Source of the DNA: Sphingobacterium sp. SGG-5
Lineage (GTDB): Bacteria > Bacteroidota > Bacteroidia > Sphingobacteriales > Sphingobacteriaceae
Length of the DNA stretch: 64,000 nt
Reading direction: 5' to 3'
NCBI RefSeq assembly: GCF_011043525.1
Contig: NZ_JAAKGO010000004.1
Location: 310,001-374,000 of the forward strand
The notes beneath the pieces were generated by a model that was not told where the DNA came from, ran no database searches, and saw nothing but the letters and a program-made list of their open reading frames with translations. The position numbers were made by a program, and so were the translations under genes. Of this stretch, positions 1 through 7,923 are shown piece by piece (the first letter of the stretch is position 1; the number at the start of each line of letters is the position of its first letter).

Positions 1-474
1 GCCTAAGTATAGGGACTTGTCCCGAAGATAAGGCATGGGTCTTTCATCACTTAATAAGAGCGGAATTAGATTGGACTCCACCTCATCCTCATAATATTGT
101 CTGACAAAGCGTTGTTGTTCTTCGTTAAGATCTTCGGCAAACTTAATGAAGACATGCTGTTTTGCCATTTCTTTTTGCATCTTCAACCATATTTTGTCAA
201 ACTCCTTCTGTTGCCCGATGACAATACGGTTTACCTCATCAAGTATTAATTGTGGTTTTTCGAAGAAAATTTCCTTGGCTTCTTTTTCGTCTATGGCTAG
301 CGAGCGCTTTAGTCCAGCTATCCGGATACGGTAGAATTCATCCAGATTATTGGAAAAAATGCCCAAAAACTTGATACGTGATGGTAAAGCGTTCGTCGTG
401 TCGCCAGCTTCTTGCAGTACCCTGCCATTGAAACTCAACCAGCTAATATCGCGGGGAATGAACTGTGATGTCAT
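1..474 (-). CDS. ppk1: Polyphosphate kinase 1, N-terminal part (cut by window edge)
   Basis: The reverse strand from the ATG at 474 reads 158 open codons to the window edge. Residues 8-15 read RDISWLSF and residues 36-51 contain FLGIFSNNLDEFYRIR, the hallmark N-terminal domain of PPK1, which makes and degrades polyphosphate from ATP. Asn42/43 fall where the ATP-contacting N domain lies in the family. The catalytic histidines are in the C-terminal half, outside the window, so activity cannot be judged. The start is supported by the close match to the family N-terminus. The next gene upstream on the same strand begins beyond 531 after a 56-base gap, so this may be the last gene of a loose cluster or have its own promoter. 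Confidence 0.93.
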   Translation of the reverse strand, partial: MTSQFIPRDISWLSFNGRVLQEAGDTTNALPSRIKFLGIFSNNLDEFYRIRIAGLKRSLAIDEKEAKEIFFEKPQLILDEVNRIVIGQQKEFDKIWLKMQKEMAKQHVFIKFAEDLNEEQQRFVRQYYEDEVESNLIPLLLSDERPMPYLRDKSLYLG

Positions 475-530
475 ATGTGCCTTTGATTTCACTGCTAAGA
501 TACCCTTTTAATGTTAGCCAAATGTTAAGT

Positions 531-908
531 TTACCGCTCGCCCTGACGCTTAACGATATTTATAGCGTGATATTGGTTGGTGTCGTAATGTGGCGATTCG
601 ATAGTTAATGAAGTAGGATAAGGCTGATGTTTATCGAAGAAATAAACCTTTGTTGTACTGTTGAAGTCGTTTATAGGAAACAGTTCCGCACAAGCTTGAT
701 AATCTGCCTTTTCGATGTCGCCGACAGTAACGGCATACACACGTATTATCCCACCCTTATTTTGATCGTTGCGAACGAAAGCGACCTCTTCAAATTGCCC
801 AGGCAGACTTTCGATCCCCGGCTGGCTATAGGAATCCCACAGGGCATATATCAATATCAATACAAGTGCTGCAGCGATGAACCAGATCTTTTTCGATTTT
901 TTTAACAT
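531..908 (-). CDS. Small single-pass membrane or exported protein, unknown function
   Basis: The 125-residue product starts with a Lys-rich stretch (KKSKK, residues 3-7) followed by one hydrophobic segment at about 9-24, then a soluble domain. This looks like an N-terminal membrane anchor with the rest outside the cytoplasm, or an uncleaved signal. No family was recognised. The C-terminal domain has one Cys (in ADYQACAEL) and ends in a charged tail. It lies 39 bases after the YdeI-like gene on the same strand and 56 bases before ppk1, so co-transcription is possible. The ATG at 908 is the only reasonable start because it directly precedes the basic and hydrophobic N-terminus. Confidence 0.65.
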   Translation of the reverse strand: MLKKSKKIWFIAAALVLILIYALWDSYSQPGIESLPGQFEEVAFVRNDQNKGGIIRVYAVTVGDIEKADYQACAELFPINDFNSTTKVYFFDKHQPYPTSLTIESPHYDTNQYHAINIVKRQGER

Positions 909-947
909 AATGTTGAAGTTTTTGAGTTATTTCTTTTGGAGTATGAC

Positions 948-1529
948 TTAATCATTCATCCCTTTACCGTCCAGGATATGCTGATAGTATTTTTCGATCC
1001 TGGCTTCCCGCGTTGTAGATTGCTTCGCCTGATTAAAGTAAAATAAGTAGGCTTTTTGCCTCCCTGGTGTCAATTGAGAGAAAGCTTGTTGCAATGTATG
1101 ATCTTCATCAAGAGCCCGTTGAAACTCTTCGGGAATAGGATACTCAGCAACTTTTTTTATGACTACTTTCGCTCCTGACTTTTCGATATCGATTGCTTCT
1201 TCGATATAAGATTTTATAGTGGGCATTAGTGTTTTGATTTGCTCCGTGTTTGTAAATCGTAGTTGTCTTGCCGACTGCACGTTTTCTGTTTGTTGGATCA
1301 GTATACTTTCAGGATCTTTCAATAGTGCGCCTTTATGAAACAGCAGTGCGCAGTATTCTTTGAATCCGTGAATGAGCACAATATTTTTTTCCTTGAAAGT
1401 ATAACAGGGATGCATCCACTTGTATTCTTCGACGAGTAATTTATTTTTAAGAACGATTTCTCGCAGTAGAGTCATTTCGCCCTTCCATTTTTGGGCATGT
1501 TCGAAAAAGCGATCAACTTGTTCATTCAT
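948..1529 (-). CDS. YdeI/OmdA-like protein with DUF1801-type domain
   Basis: The 193-residue protein has an N-terminal DUF1801-like region (about 10-115, with YKWMHPCYTFKEKNIVLIHG and the LLFHKGALL segment) and a C-terminal OmdA-like helical region (about 130-193) with LTPGRQKAYLFYFNQAK and REARIEKY. This combination is typical of the YdeI family (bacteriocin-protection, OmpD-associated). The biochemical role of the family is not settled. No signal peptide is visible, so it should be cytoplasmic. The ATG at 1529 is preferred over any internal Met because the domain starts at once. The gene is followed by the small membrane protein on the same strand. Confidence 0.8.
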   Translation of the reverse strand: MNEQVDRFFEHAQKWKGEMTLLREIVLKNKLLVEEYKWMHPCYTFKEKNIVLIHGFKEYCALLFHKGALLKDPESILIQQTENVQSARQLRFTNTEQIKTLMPTIKSYIEEAIDIEKSGAKVVIKKVAEYPIPEEFQRALDEDHTLQQAFSQLTPGRQKAYLFYFNQAKQSTTREARIEKYYQHILDGKGMND

Positions 1530-1584
1530 TGTTTATTAATTTTGTGTGGTGACCAAATTATTTTCGAATCTAAGTATTTTAATT

Positions 1585-3072
1585 CTAACGATCTATTTCA
1601 TATAGCATCTTTTTAAATATAGATAATGCTGCCGACATTTCCCCCGTAGTAAGGTGTCCGAAACCCAGACGGATAGCCGTGGTTTTATGATTTTGGTAGA
1701 GGATGTTTTTTGGAATAAAGAGATCATTCTTACGGCATTGGCTGGCTAGATGCATTAACGGAATAGGCTTTTTCCACTCCAGCCATAAGGCCAGTCCGCC
1801 ACTCGGTTTTTGATAAGTTACTAATTCGCCAAACTGTTCGTCCAGTTCGGCACATACATGTTCACGCCGCTCACGATAGATCTTCAGCGATTTTTTAAGA
1901 AAACGATGGATATCACCTTCCTCAATCATTTCTCCCAAGACCTGTTCCAACAGCATATCACCCTGATGGTCTATCATTCCGATGTATTTTTGCAGTTCAT
2001 GCATCAGATTTACGGGAGCCACAATAAATCCTGCCCGAAAATTTGGTGCGAGCGATTTTCCAAAGGTACCAATATAGATGACCATACCATGGAGATCTGC
2101 GCTCGCCATTGGCATAGCAATACCCTTTTCATATTGAAAATCATAGTCATAATCATCCTCCACGATGACAAAGCCATACTTTTCGGCCAGCTTAAGTAGT
2201 GCCATTCTTCTTTCGGCAGTCAGTGTAACGGTGGTCGGGTAATGATGATGCGGGGTGAGATAGACAAGACGGATCTTTTTGTGTTTCAACTTCTCCCGAA
2301 TAGCATCCGGTTGGATGCCTTCTTCGTCGAGCGGTATGGTTTCGATATGAGCGCCCGCATCCTGGAAAATCATATTTGCTGTAAAATTGCTCCATTCTGC
2401 AACAAGCACGAGGTCGTCCGGTTTGAGCAATAATTTAGCGATAAGATAAAGGCTCATTTCTGTGCCTCGGGTGATGAGTATGTTATCCCCCGAGATATGT
2501 AGCCCGCGTGAATAATTTAGATAGTTACTCAGCTGTGCCCTAAAATAAGCACTACCCGAGTGGTTTGCTTGTTCAAACTTCCGTCGGGTATTTTTCCTTT
2601 TCATCGATGCGGAATATAGGCTCGATAAGCGGTCAAATTGGATCAGCCTCATATCGGGGATCCCGTCATTAAATTGTAAGGGAGTAGCAGCATATTCAAA
2701 GGGGCTCGTCAATATTTGCGAGACCGTAAAATGAAAACCGGTTTTTTCAGGATATTTTGCCAGAGACACCGGAGTAGCATAAGACCGTGATTTTTTCGCC
2801 TGATCGTTGCTGATAACAAACGTCCCCTTGTTGGGTATCGATTCGATCCATCCCTGTGCCTCCAATTCCATGTAAGCCTGAACAATAGTTTGCCGATGTA
2901 CCTCTAAAAGTCTGCTTAGTGTACGTGTACCGGCGAGCTTGGTGCCTAATGGAAGATAACCGCGTTGTATAGCGTTGACTAATTGTTGCGCTAACTGCAG
3001 GTATATGGCCGTAGGATGATTACGGTCAAGTTGAATGAAATTTAAAAACGGAACTTCGGCCGGACTACTCAT
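1585..3072 (-). CDS. MocR/PdxR-type regulator (GntR HTH fused to aminotransferase fold)
   Basis: The 495-residue protein has a GntR-type winged helix at about 15-85 (LGTKLAGTRTLSRLLEVHR followed by the QGWIE turn and NKGTFV wing) and a fold-type I aminotransferase domain from about 125 to the end. The PLP lysine lies in FGKSLAPNFRAG near residue 340, and the VEDDYDYDF motif is present. This is the MocR architecture, in which PLP or a PLP-amino acid adduct is the effector. Regulators of this group often control an adjacent divergent gene; here that is the TonB-dependent receptor only 84 bases away. Whether it regulates vitamin B6 or amino acid genes cannot be read from this window. Confidence 0.92.
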   Translation of the reverse strand: MSSPAEVPFLNFIQLDRNHPTAIYLQLAQQLVNAIQRGYLPLGTKLAGTRTLSRLLEVHRQTIVQAYMELEAQGWIESIPNKGTFVISNDQAKKSRSYATPVSLAKYPEKTGFHFTVSQILTSPFEYAATPLQFNDGIPDMRLIQFDRLSSLYSASMKRKNTRRKFEQANHSGSAYFRAQLSNYLNYSRGLHISGDNILITRGTEMSLYLIAKLLLKPDDLVLVAEWSNFTANMIFQDAGAHIETIPLDEEGIQPDAIREKLKHKKIRLVYLTPHHHYPTTVTLTAERRMALLKLAEKYGFVIVEDDYDYDFQYEKGIAMPMASADLHGMVIYIGTFGKSLAPNFRAGFIVAPVNLMHELQKYIGMIDHQGDMLLEQVLGEMIEEGDIHRFLKKSLKIYRERREHVCAELDEQFGELVTYQKPSGGLALWLEWKKPIPLMHLASQCRKNDLFIPKNILYQNHKTTAIRLGFGHLTTGEMSAALSIFKKMLYEIDR

Positions 3073-3103
3073 ATTCTCGAAAGTGGACTATGTCTATGTG
3101 CCG

Positions 3104-3111
3104 GAAAGATA
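3104..3111 (-). promoter_or_regulatory. Possible -7 element for the MocR-type regulator
   Basis: The reverse strand reads TATCTTTC, one base from the Bacteroidota consensus TAnnTTTG, 31 bases upstream of the regulator ATG. No clear TTTG -33 box was found at the right distance. It sits in the 84-base divergent spacer, so any operator bound by the MocR protein would have to be here too. Confidence 0.4.
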
Positions 3112-3156
3112 CGAGTTTTGCAGAAAATTTTATGTTTAAATCATTTTATATCATTT

Positions 3157-5019
3157 ATGGGTAGAAAATTATTCTTTTTGAGCGTGTTTGCTATTCCCTT
3201 TGTCGGTTTGGCTCAACTGCGCTCCTCAGATACGACAGCGATATCTGAAATCGTCGTTTCCGAAAACAGGCTGCAAATTCCGTTCAGTAAAACCAGTCGA
3301 AATATTCAGGTGATTACGAAACAGGAGATACAACAGCTATCCGTGCGGTCCATCAACGAAGCCTTGGCTTTTATCGGTGGTGTAGACATCCGTCAACGGG
3401 GCCCTTTTGGTACCCAAACTGACGTGGGTATAGATGGTGGGAGTTTTGAGCAAACGCTGATTCTGTTGAACGGTGTCAAGATATCGGATGCGCAAACTGC
3501 TCATCATTCCATGAATATACCTGTGCCGTTGGACGCTGTCGAGCGTATTGAAGTGTTGCGGGGGCCTGCTGCCCGTATCTATGGTGTCAACGCATTGACG
3601 GGAGCCATTAATATCATTACCACAACCCAAGAGAGCAATTCCTTTTCGGTACATACACAAGTCGGATCAGCACTTGAAGGGAAGGAAGCTGGAGATGGAA
3701 GTGGCATGTATGGAGGCGGAAGTTTACAGCTGGTCGCTCATGTAGGCCATACATCTTTTCAGAATTTATTGACGGTATCGCAGGACTTGTCCAACGGACA
3801 GCGGTATAATACAGCATCCAGTAATCGGAGGGCCTTTTATCAGGCCAACTTGGATCTCGATGAGCGGAACAGTGTCACCTGGATGGGGGGGGGCATCCAT
3901 AATACGTTTGGAGCCAACGGTTATTATGCAGCGCCGTATGACGTCGAATCACAGGAAATTGTGAATACATCGATCGCGAGCGTCGGATCCAGCCATCAGT
4001 TTGGCGAACGTTTTGTGTTGAAGCCACGAGTGAGTTATCGCTATAACGAGGACGATTTCCGCCTATATCGAGACGACCTCAGTAAAGGACGGTCGGAACA
4101 TAGTACAAATGCTTTTTCAGCTGAATTGAACAGTACCCTGTATTCATCCATCGGTGATTTTGGCTTTGGTCTGGAGACACGTTCCGAGAAAATCGAAAGC
4201 ACTAATATGGGCGATCATCATCGGGATAATCACGGTGCTTATGTGGAATACAGCACAGATGCACTCCGAAACGTACTGCTGAATGTAGGTGCTTATGTCA
4301 ACTATAATACCGACTACGGTTGGCAGGCCTTTCCCGGTATAGATATAGCTTATTTGTTCCACCCTTCGTGGAAATTAGCGCTTAATATTGGGTCGAGCCA
4401 ACGTATTCCTTCTTTTACGGATTTGTATCTCGATCAAGGTACAAATGTGGGAAATCGTGACCTAAAGTCGGAGAATGCCTGGCAATATGAAGCCTCTTTG
4501 CAATATCATGTGGGCAACCTGCGTGTGCAGACCGGTTATTTTTATCGGAATATAGCCGAATACATCGATTGGATACGGGAAGATGCTGCCGATCCTTACC
4601 AGCCGCAGAACTTTGGAGAGAATAGGGTACAAGGTTTCCATATGAGTGTAGGGCAACATTTTAAAATCAACGAGCAAAGTGTATTCAGCTATGAGGGCAG
4701 CTACCATTATCTGGCCCCCAAAGATCTTACCTACGCCGATGGTGTGACGTCTAAATATATTTTGGAAAGTCTAAAACATCAAGCTATTCTTCGTCTGGCA
4801 TACCAACAGGGTGTATGGCATATTTCTTCTGGCAACAGGTTTGTGAAGCGGGAACTCAAGAATAGTTATTTCCTGACGGATATTCGTGTGGCTCATCGTC
4901 ATAAAGGGTTAAATTTGTATGCCGATGTAACGAATGTATTCAATCAGTCATACATTGAAACAGCAGCAGTTCCTTTACCGGGCAGATGGTTTTCGCTCGG
5001 TATTCAGTATACTCTTTGA
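3157..5019 (+). CDS. TonB-dependent outer membrane receptor, BtuB-like
   Basis: From the ATG at 3157 the product is 620 residues. It starts with a signal peptide (GRKLFFLSVFAIPFVGLAQ). A plug domain follows at about 25-150, with LNGVKISDAQ, VERIEVLRGPAARIYG and NALTGAINIIT. A 22-stranded-type barrel then runs to the end, with SENAWQYEASLQYHVGNLRVQTGYFYR and the terminal LYADVTNVFNQSYIE strand. It imports a substrate across the outer membrane with energy from TonB; the substrate is unknown. A longer TTG-started frame from 3118 exists but would put residues before the signal peptide. No SusD partner is next to it, unlike polysaccharide receptors. A run of nine G lies in the frame at 3885-3893. 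Confidence 0.9.
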   Translation: MGRKLFFLSVFAIPFVGLAQLRSSDTTAISEIVVSENRLQIPFSKTSRNIQVITKQEIQQLSVRSINEALAFIGGVDIRQRGPFGTQTDVGIDGGSFEQTLILLNGVKISDAQTAHHSMNIPVPLDAVERIEVLRGPAARIYGVNALTGAINIITTTQESNSFSVHTQVGSALEGKEAGDGSGMYGGGSLQLVAHVGHTSFQNLLTVSQDLSNGQRYNTASSNRRAFYQANLDLDERNSVTWMGGGIHNTFGANGYYAAPYDVESQEIVNTSIASVGSSHQFGERFVLKPRVSYRYNEDDFRLYRDDLSKGRSEHSTNAFSAELNSTLYSSIGDFGFGLETRSEKIESTNMGDHHRDNHGAYVEYSTDALRNVLLNVGAYVNYNTDYGWQAFPGIDIAYLFHPSWKLALNIGSSQRIPSFTDLYLDQGTNVGNRDLKSENAWQYEASLQYHVGNLRVQTGYFYRNIAEYIDWIREDAADPYQPQNFGENRVQGFHMSVGQHFKINEQSVFSYEGSYHYLAPKDLTYADGVTSKYILESLKHQAILRLAYQQGVWHISSGNRFVKRELKNSYFLTDIRVAHRHKGLNLYADVTNVFNQSYIETAAVPLPGRWFSLGIQYTL

Positions 5020-5384
5020 CTTTCAAGGAGATCGGTGACACAGCCTAATACTTCAAACTCACTGCAACCATCTTCCAACATGGAAAACGTCAGATAGGCG
5101 GCGTAGATTTCGCTGCTAAAGAGAACGTGTTTGTCTTCGACAATCGTGTCGATAATTTCGTCACGAATGTCGAAGCCAATATGTTGAAGTTCATTATGAA
5201 GATTTGTCGATATCGTTTCATGACATTCGCCACAGGCGAACCCCACAATGATATGCAAGACTAATGTGTCAAATACATCGGTTTCTAAGCCTTTGAATTT
5301 GTTGGAATAAAGCGCGTAGTCAAACCGCTGTTTGGCACTATTGACAATTTTATCCCAGATAAGAAATTCTGTCTTCGTTTGCAT
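5004..5384 (-). CDS. Small unknown cytoplasmic protein
   Basis: The ATG at 5384 gives 126 residues starting MQTKTEFLIWDKIVN. An upstream in-frame start at 5450 would add a basic hydrophobic stretch, but the soluble start at 5384 is preferred. The protein is acidic, mostly helical by eye, and has two Cys close together (FACGECHET, about 50-56) which could bind metal. No family was recognised. Its stop lies inside the last codons of the TonB receptor gene, giving a 16-base tail-to-tail overlap. Confidence 0.6.
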   Translation of the reverse strand: MQTKTEFLIWDKIVNSAKQRFDYALYSNKFKGLETDVFDTLVLHIIVGFACGECHETISTNLHNELQHIGFDIRDEIIDTIVEDKHVLFSSEIYAAYLTFSMLEDGCSEFEVLGCVTDLLESQRVY

Positions 5385-5494
5385 AGCAGATAGTTTATAA
5401 CGGTAACGTAAATATAATAAAAAAATTCTAACAGGCTGTTCATCTTTCAAAAAAAATATGGATATTGTTTGGATTAAACTTCGTTTAAAGAGCT

Positions 5495-6283
5495 ATGGAA
5501 ATTAAATTGTTAGGAAAGAAAGCCCTCGTGGGAGGAAGTTCATCCGGTATCGGTAAAGCGATAGCATTGCAACTGGCAAAGTGTGGGGTAGAGGTCACGC
5601 TGATGTCCAGAACGGAAGATCGGCTAAAAGATACTTTATTGGAATTGGATACCTCGTATGGCCAAAATCACGGTTATCTGGTCACTGATTTTAACAATTA
5701 TCCTGCGCATAAGAAAGTGATTACAAATTTCTTCGCACACCACACGGTGGACATTTTGATCAATAATACCAATGGCCCAGCAGCAGGAGATGTGCAATCG
5801 AAGCAAGAAGCGGACTATCAGCAAGCCTTTGAACTCTTATTTCAAAATGCGGTCTATACAACGACATTGGCGTTGCCTCATATGCGCGAGCAAGGCTTTG
5901 GCCGGATCATCAATGTATCTTCTATGACGGTCAAAGAGCCTCAGGATAACTTAGTGTTGTCCAACACCATGCGTACCGCATTGGTCTCTTGGGGCAAATC
6001 CTTATCCAATGCTGTTGCTAAAGATGGTATAACCGTCAATTCGGTGATGACCGGCTATTTTGAAACGGGTCGGTTGACGAGCTTGATGAATATGCAAGCC
6101 GAGAGCGAAGGCATCTCCTTTGAGCAGGCGCGGCAGCAGAAGAGGAATGCTGTACCTATCCGTCGGTTGGGCGAACCGAAAGAATATGGTTATCTTGTGG
6201 CTTTCTTAGCCTCTGAGTATGCTTCATTTTTGACGGGAGCCAGTATCCCATTGGATGGCGGTATTGCAAAAACGTTATTCTAA
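5495..6283 (+). CDS. SDR-fold oxidoreductase lacking the usual Tyr/Lys pair
   Basis: The 262-residue protein is a short-chain dehydrogenase/reductase by fold. It has the cofactor glycine motif GGSSSGIG at 13-20, an NNTNGP segment near 90, INVSSM with Ser143, and the C-terminal FLTGASIPLDGG. The catalytic YxxxK is replaced: the sequence is SNTMR with Ser156 and Arg160 at the Tyr and Lys places. This variant occurs in a known group of ketoacyl-ACP-reductase-like SDRs, so it is not a simple pseudogene. Substrate is unknown. A small inverted repeat TTAAAC-ttc-GTTTAA precedes the ATG at 5474-5488. The stop abuts the stop of the convergent MFS gene with no gap. Confidence 0.88.
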   Translation: MEIKLLGKKALVGGSSSGIGKAIALQLAKCGVEVTLMSRTEDRLKDTLLELDTSYGQNHGYLVTDFNNYPAHKKVITNFFAHHTVDILINNTNGPAAGDVQSKQEADYQQAFELLFQNAVYTTTLALPHMREQGFGRIINVSSMTVKEPQDNLVLSNTMRTALVSWGKSLSNAVAKDGITVNSVMTGYFETGRLTSLMNMQAESEGISFEQARQQKRNAVPIRRLGEPKEYGYLVAFLASEYASFLTGASIPLDGGIAKTLF

Positions 6284-7483
6284 TCAGCCAACTTTTTTTA
6301 GGTAGGTATGAGGGGCACTGTCAATGACTTTTGTCCCTTTCTTTTCGACCTTCTTTAAGAAAACAAAAGCAAGAATAGCACCTGTAGAGGCCATTACCAC
6401 ACCGATGAGGGGGGGGTAAGTGTAGGTAAACCCGTAGGCAATGGGGATGGCACCAAAGTAGGCACCTAGCGAATTGCCGATATTGAAAGAGGCCTGTCCG
6501 CCAGCGGCGGCAAATGTTTCTGCCCCCTTAGCATTGTTGATAAGCATCATCTGCAGCGGAGACCCGATGGTAAAAGCAATCATACCCGTAATGAAAGCCA
6601 TGGGGTAGGCCAGTGCGGTGATATGGGCTGTAAAGAACAGGACAGTGAGACATAAGGCCATTGACGAAAACGATATTATGGCAGCCTTACTTGGCGAAAT
6701 GGTGTCGGCCAACTTTCCGCCTATAATATTACCAAAGAACATCCCTACACCGATAAGAACCATAATCGTAGAGACACTTTCGGGTGCCAGTCCCGATACG
6801 GAGGTCACAAGCTTCGATATATAGCTGATCCAGGCAAATAATCCGCCCGTACCGATAGCAATCACAGCTACCATCAACCAAGCATCCCAGCGCTTGAAGT
6901 AACTCATCTGTTGTTTTATATTACTGTCTTTGTTAACAGGTAGTTGTGGCATCCAAAAATAAATAGCCAAACAAGTGACGAGCCCAAGCAGACTAATAGC
7001 TCCATAGGTAAGCTGCCAGGAATAATGGTGTCCGATATAGGTCCCGAATGGCACCCCTGCCAGGTTAGCTATAGTCATACCTGTAAACATCACAGATATG
7101 CCTTGTGCTTCTTTGCCGGGGCCGGCTAATCTCGCCGCCACCACAGAGCCGATACCGAAAAAGGCGCCATGAGGAAGCCCGGCGGCAAAGCGGGCGAAAA
7201 AGAGCGACCAGTGAGTGGGCGCTAAGGTAAAGAGGCCGTTGAAAAGAAAGAACAGGAGCATCAGGACAAACAACACCCGCTTAGGCGGATATGTGGATGA
7301 AAAAGCAACAAGGGTAGGGGCGCCAACAACTACACCCAGCGCATAGAGGCCGATTAGATTGCTCGCAGTGGGAATATCAATGTTGATATCCCGGGCGATA
7401 TCGGGTAGGATACCCATCATGGTAAATTCCGTCATACCAATCGCTAGACCACCAAATGCCAAAGCAACCAATCCTTTATTCAT
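6284..7483 (-). CDS. MFS transporter, DHA1 drug/sugar-efflux type (AraJ-like)
   Basis: The 399-residue protein has about 12 hydrophobic segments and opens with LAFGGLAIGMTEFTMMGILPDIA, typical of the AraJ/YdhP/SotB branch of drug:H+ antiporter-1 transporters. RFAAGLPHGAFFGIG is the motif of transmembrane segment 4-5 in this group. It probably exports small molecules or sugars from the cytoplasm; the substrate is unknown. The ATG at 7483 has a good TACCTTTG -7 element 24 bases upstream. A run of eight C on the coding strand (6409-6416) lies near the C-terminus, in the TYPPLIG codons. Confidence 0.9.
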   Translation of the reverse strand: MNKGLVALAFGGLAIGMTEFTMMGILPDIARDINIDIPTASNLIGLYALGVVVGAPTLVAFSSTYPPKRVLFVLMLLFFLFNGLFTLAPTHWSLFFARFAAGLPHGAFFGIGSVVAARLAGPGKEAQGISVMFTGMTIANLAGVPFGTYIGHHYSWQLTYGAISLLGLVTCLAIYFWMPQLPVNKDSNIKQQMSYFKRWDAWLMVAVIAIGTGGLFAWISYISKLVTSVSGLAPESVSTIMVLIGVGMFFGNIIGGKLADTISPSKAAIISFSSMALCLTVLFFTAHITALAYPMAFITGMIAFTIGSPLQMMLINNAKGAETFAAAGGQASFNIGNSLGAYFGAIPIAYGFTYTYPPLIGVVMASTGAILAFVFLKKVEKKGTKVIDSAPHTYLKKVG

Positions 7484-7506
7484 ATATTGTTCGAATTAAA
7501 TCACGG

Positions 7507-7514
7507 CAAAGGTA
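7507..7514 (-). promoter_or_regulatory. -7 promoter element for the MFS gene
   Basis: The reverse strand reads TACCTTTG, an exact TAnnTTTG match, 24 bases before the ATG at 7483. No clear -33 TTTG was found at the usual spacing. Confidence 0.55.
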
Positions 7515-7580
7515 GATAAATGAATGTCAACTCTGTGTTAAGAAATAGAGATAGTGTTGGCAAAGTTAAAAGAAAATGAA

Positions 7581-7612
7581 AAAAGCCGTAATCTTAATAG
7601 AAAACGGCTTTT
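7581..7612 (-). terminator. Intrinsic terminator of tRNA-Arg
   Basis: AAAAGCCGT (7581-7589) pairs with ACGGCTTTT (7604-7612) around a 14-base loop. Read on the reverse strand the hairpin ends in a run of T and lies just 16 bases after the tRNA-Arg 3' end. Confidence 0.75.
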
Positions 7613-7628
7613 AAGGATATTTAAGATG

Positions 7629-7702
7629 TACGCCAATCAGGATTCGAACCTGAGACCGACGGTTTAGAAAACCGTTGCTCTATCCAGCTGAGCTATTGGC
7701 GC
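7629..7702 (-). tRNA. tRNA-Arg (anticodon UCU)
   Basis: The reverse strand folds as a cloverleaf: acceptor GCGCCAA with TTGGCGT (one G-U pair at position 1-72), D arm GCTC/GAGC, anticodon stem ACGGT/ACCGT with loop TTTCTAA, and T arm around TTCGAAT. The anticodon TCT (plus-strand 7666-7668) reads AGA. The CCA end is not encoded, unlike the tRNA-Ser downstream. Confidence 0.97.
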
Positions 7703-7720
7703 ATCCACTTTTCAGTGAAG

Positions 7721-7751
7721 CAAAAGTACTTATTTGGCGCATAATTGCAAA
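7721..7751 (-). promoter_or_regulatory. Promoter of tRNA-Arg
   Basis: On the reverse strand TTTG (7748-7751) is followed after exactly 19 bases by TACTTTTG (7721-7728), the Bacteroidota sigma-A consensus, placed 18 bases before the mature 5' end. Confidence 0.8.
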
Positions 7752-7874
7752 ATAAAAAGCGTAAATTCTGGCAAGGCTTAAATAACTTCTTGCTTTCCAA
7801 TCAAATAATTGAAAACTTTATGTCGTTAATCTGCTTTCTTAATATAGATTAAGTTTCCTAAGGCTTAGGAGCTT

Positions 7875-7882
7875 TATCTTTG
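7875..7882 (+). promoter_or_regulatory. -7 promoter element for the YceI gene
   Basis: TATCTTTG matches TAnnTTTG exactly and lies 41 bases before the ATG. The leader between them is very A-rich (7895-7923), a common feature of strong Bacteroidota translation starts. The -33 box is not clear. Confidence 0.65.
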
Positions 7883-7923
7883 TAGTGTTAAAATAATTTA
7901 GAAACTTAAAAAAAACAAAAAAA

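Noticed and set aside
5385..5450. Longer N-terminus for the small gene at 5004-5384
   Set aside because: The extra residues are a hydrophobic-basic stretch not joined to the soluble domain, and a normal ATG is present at 5384.
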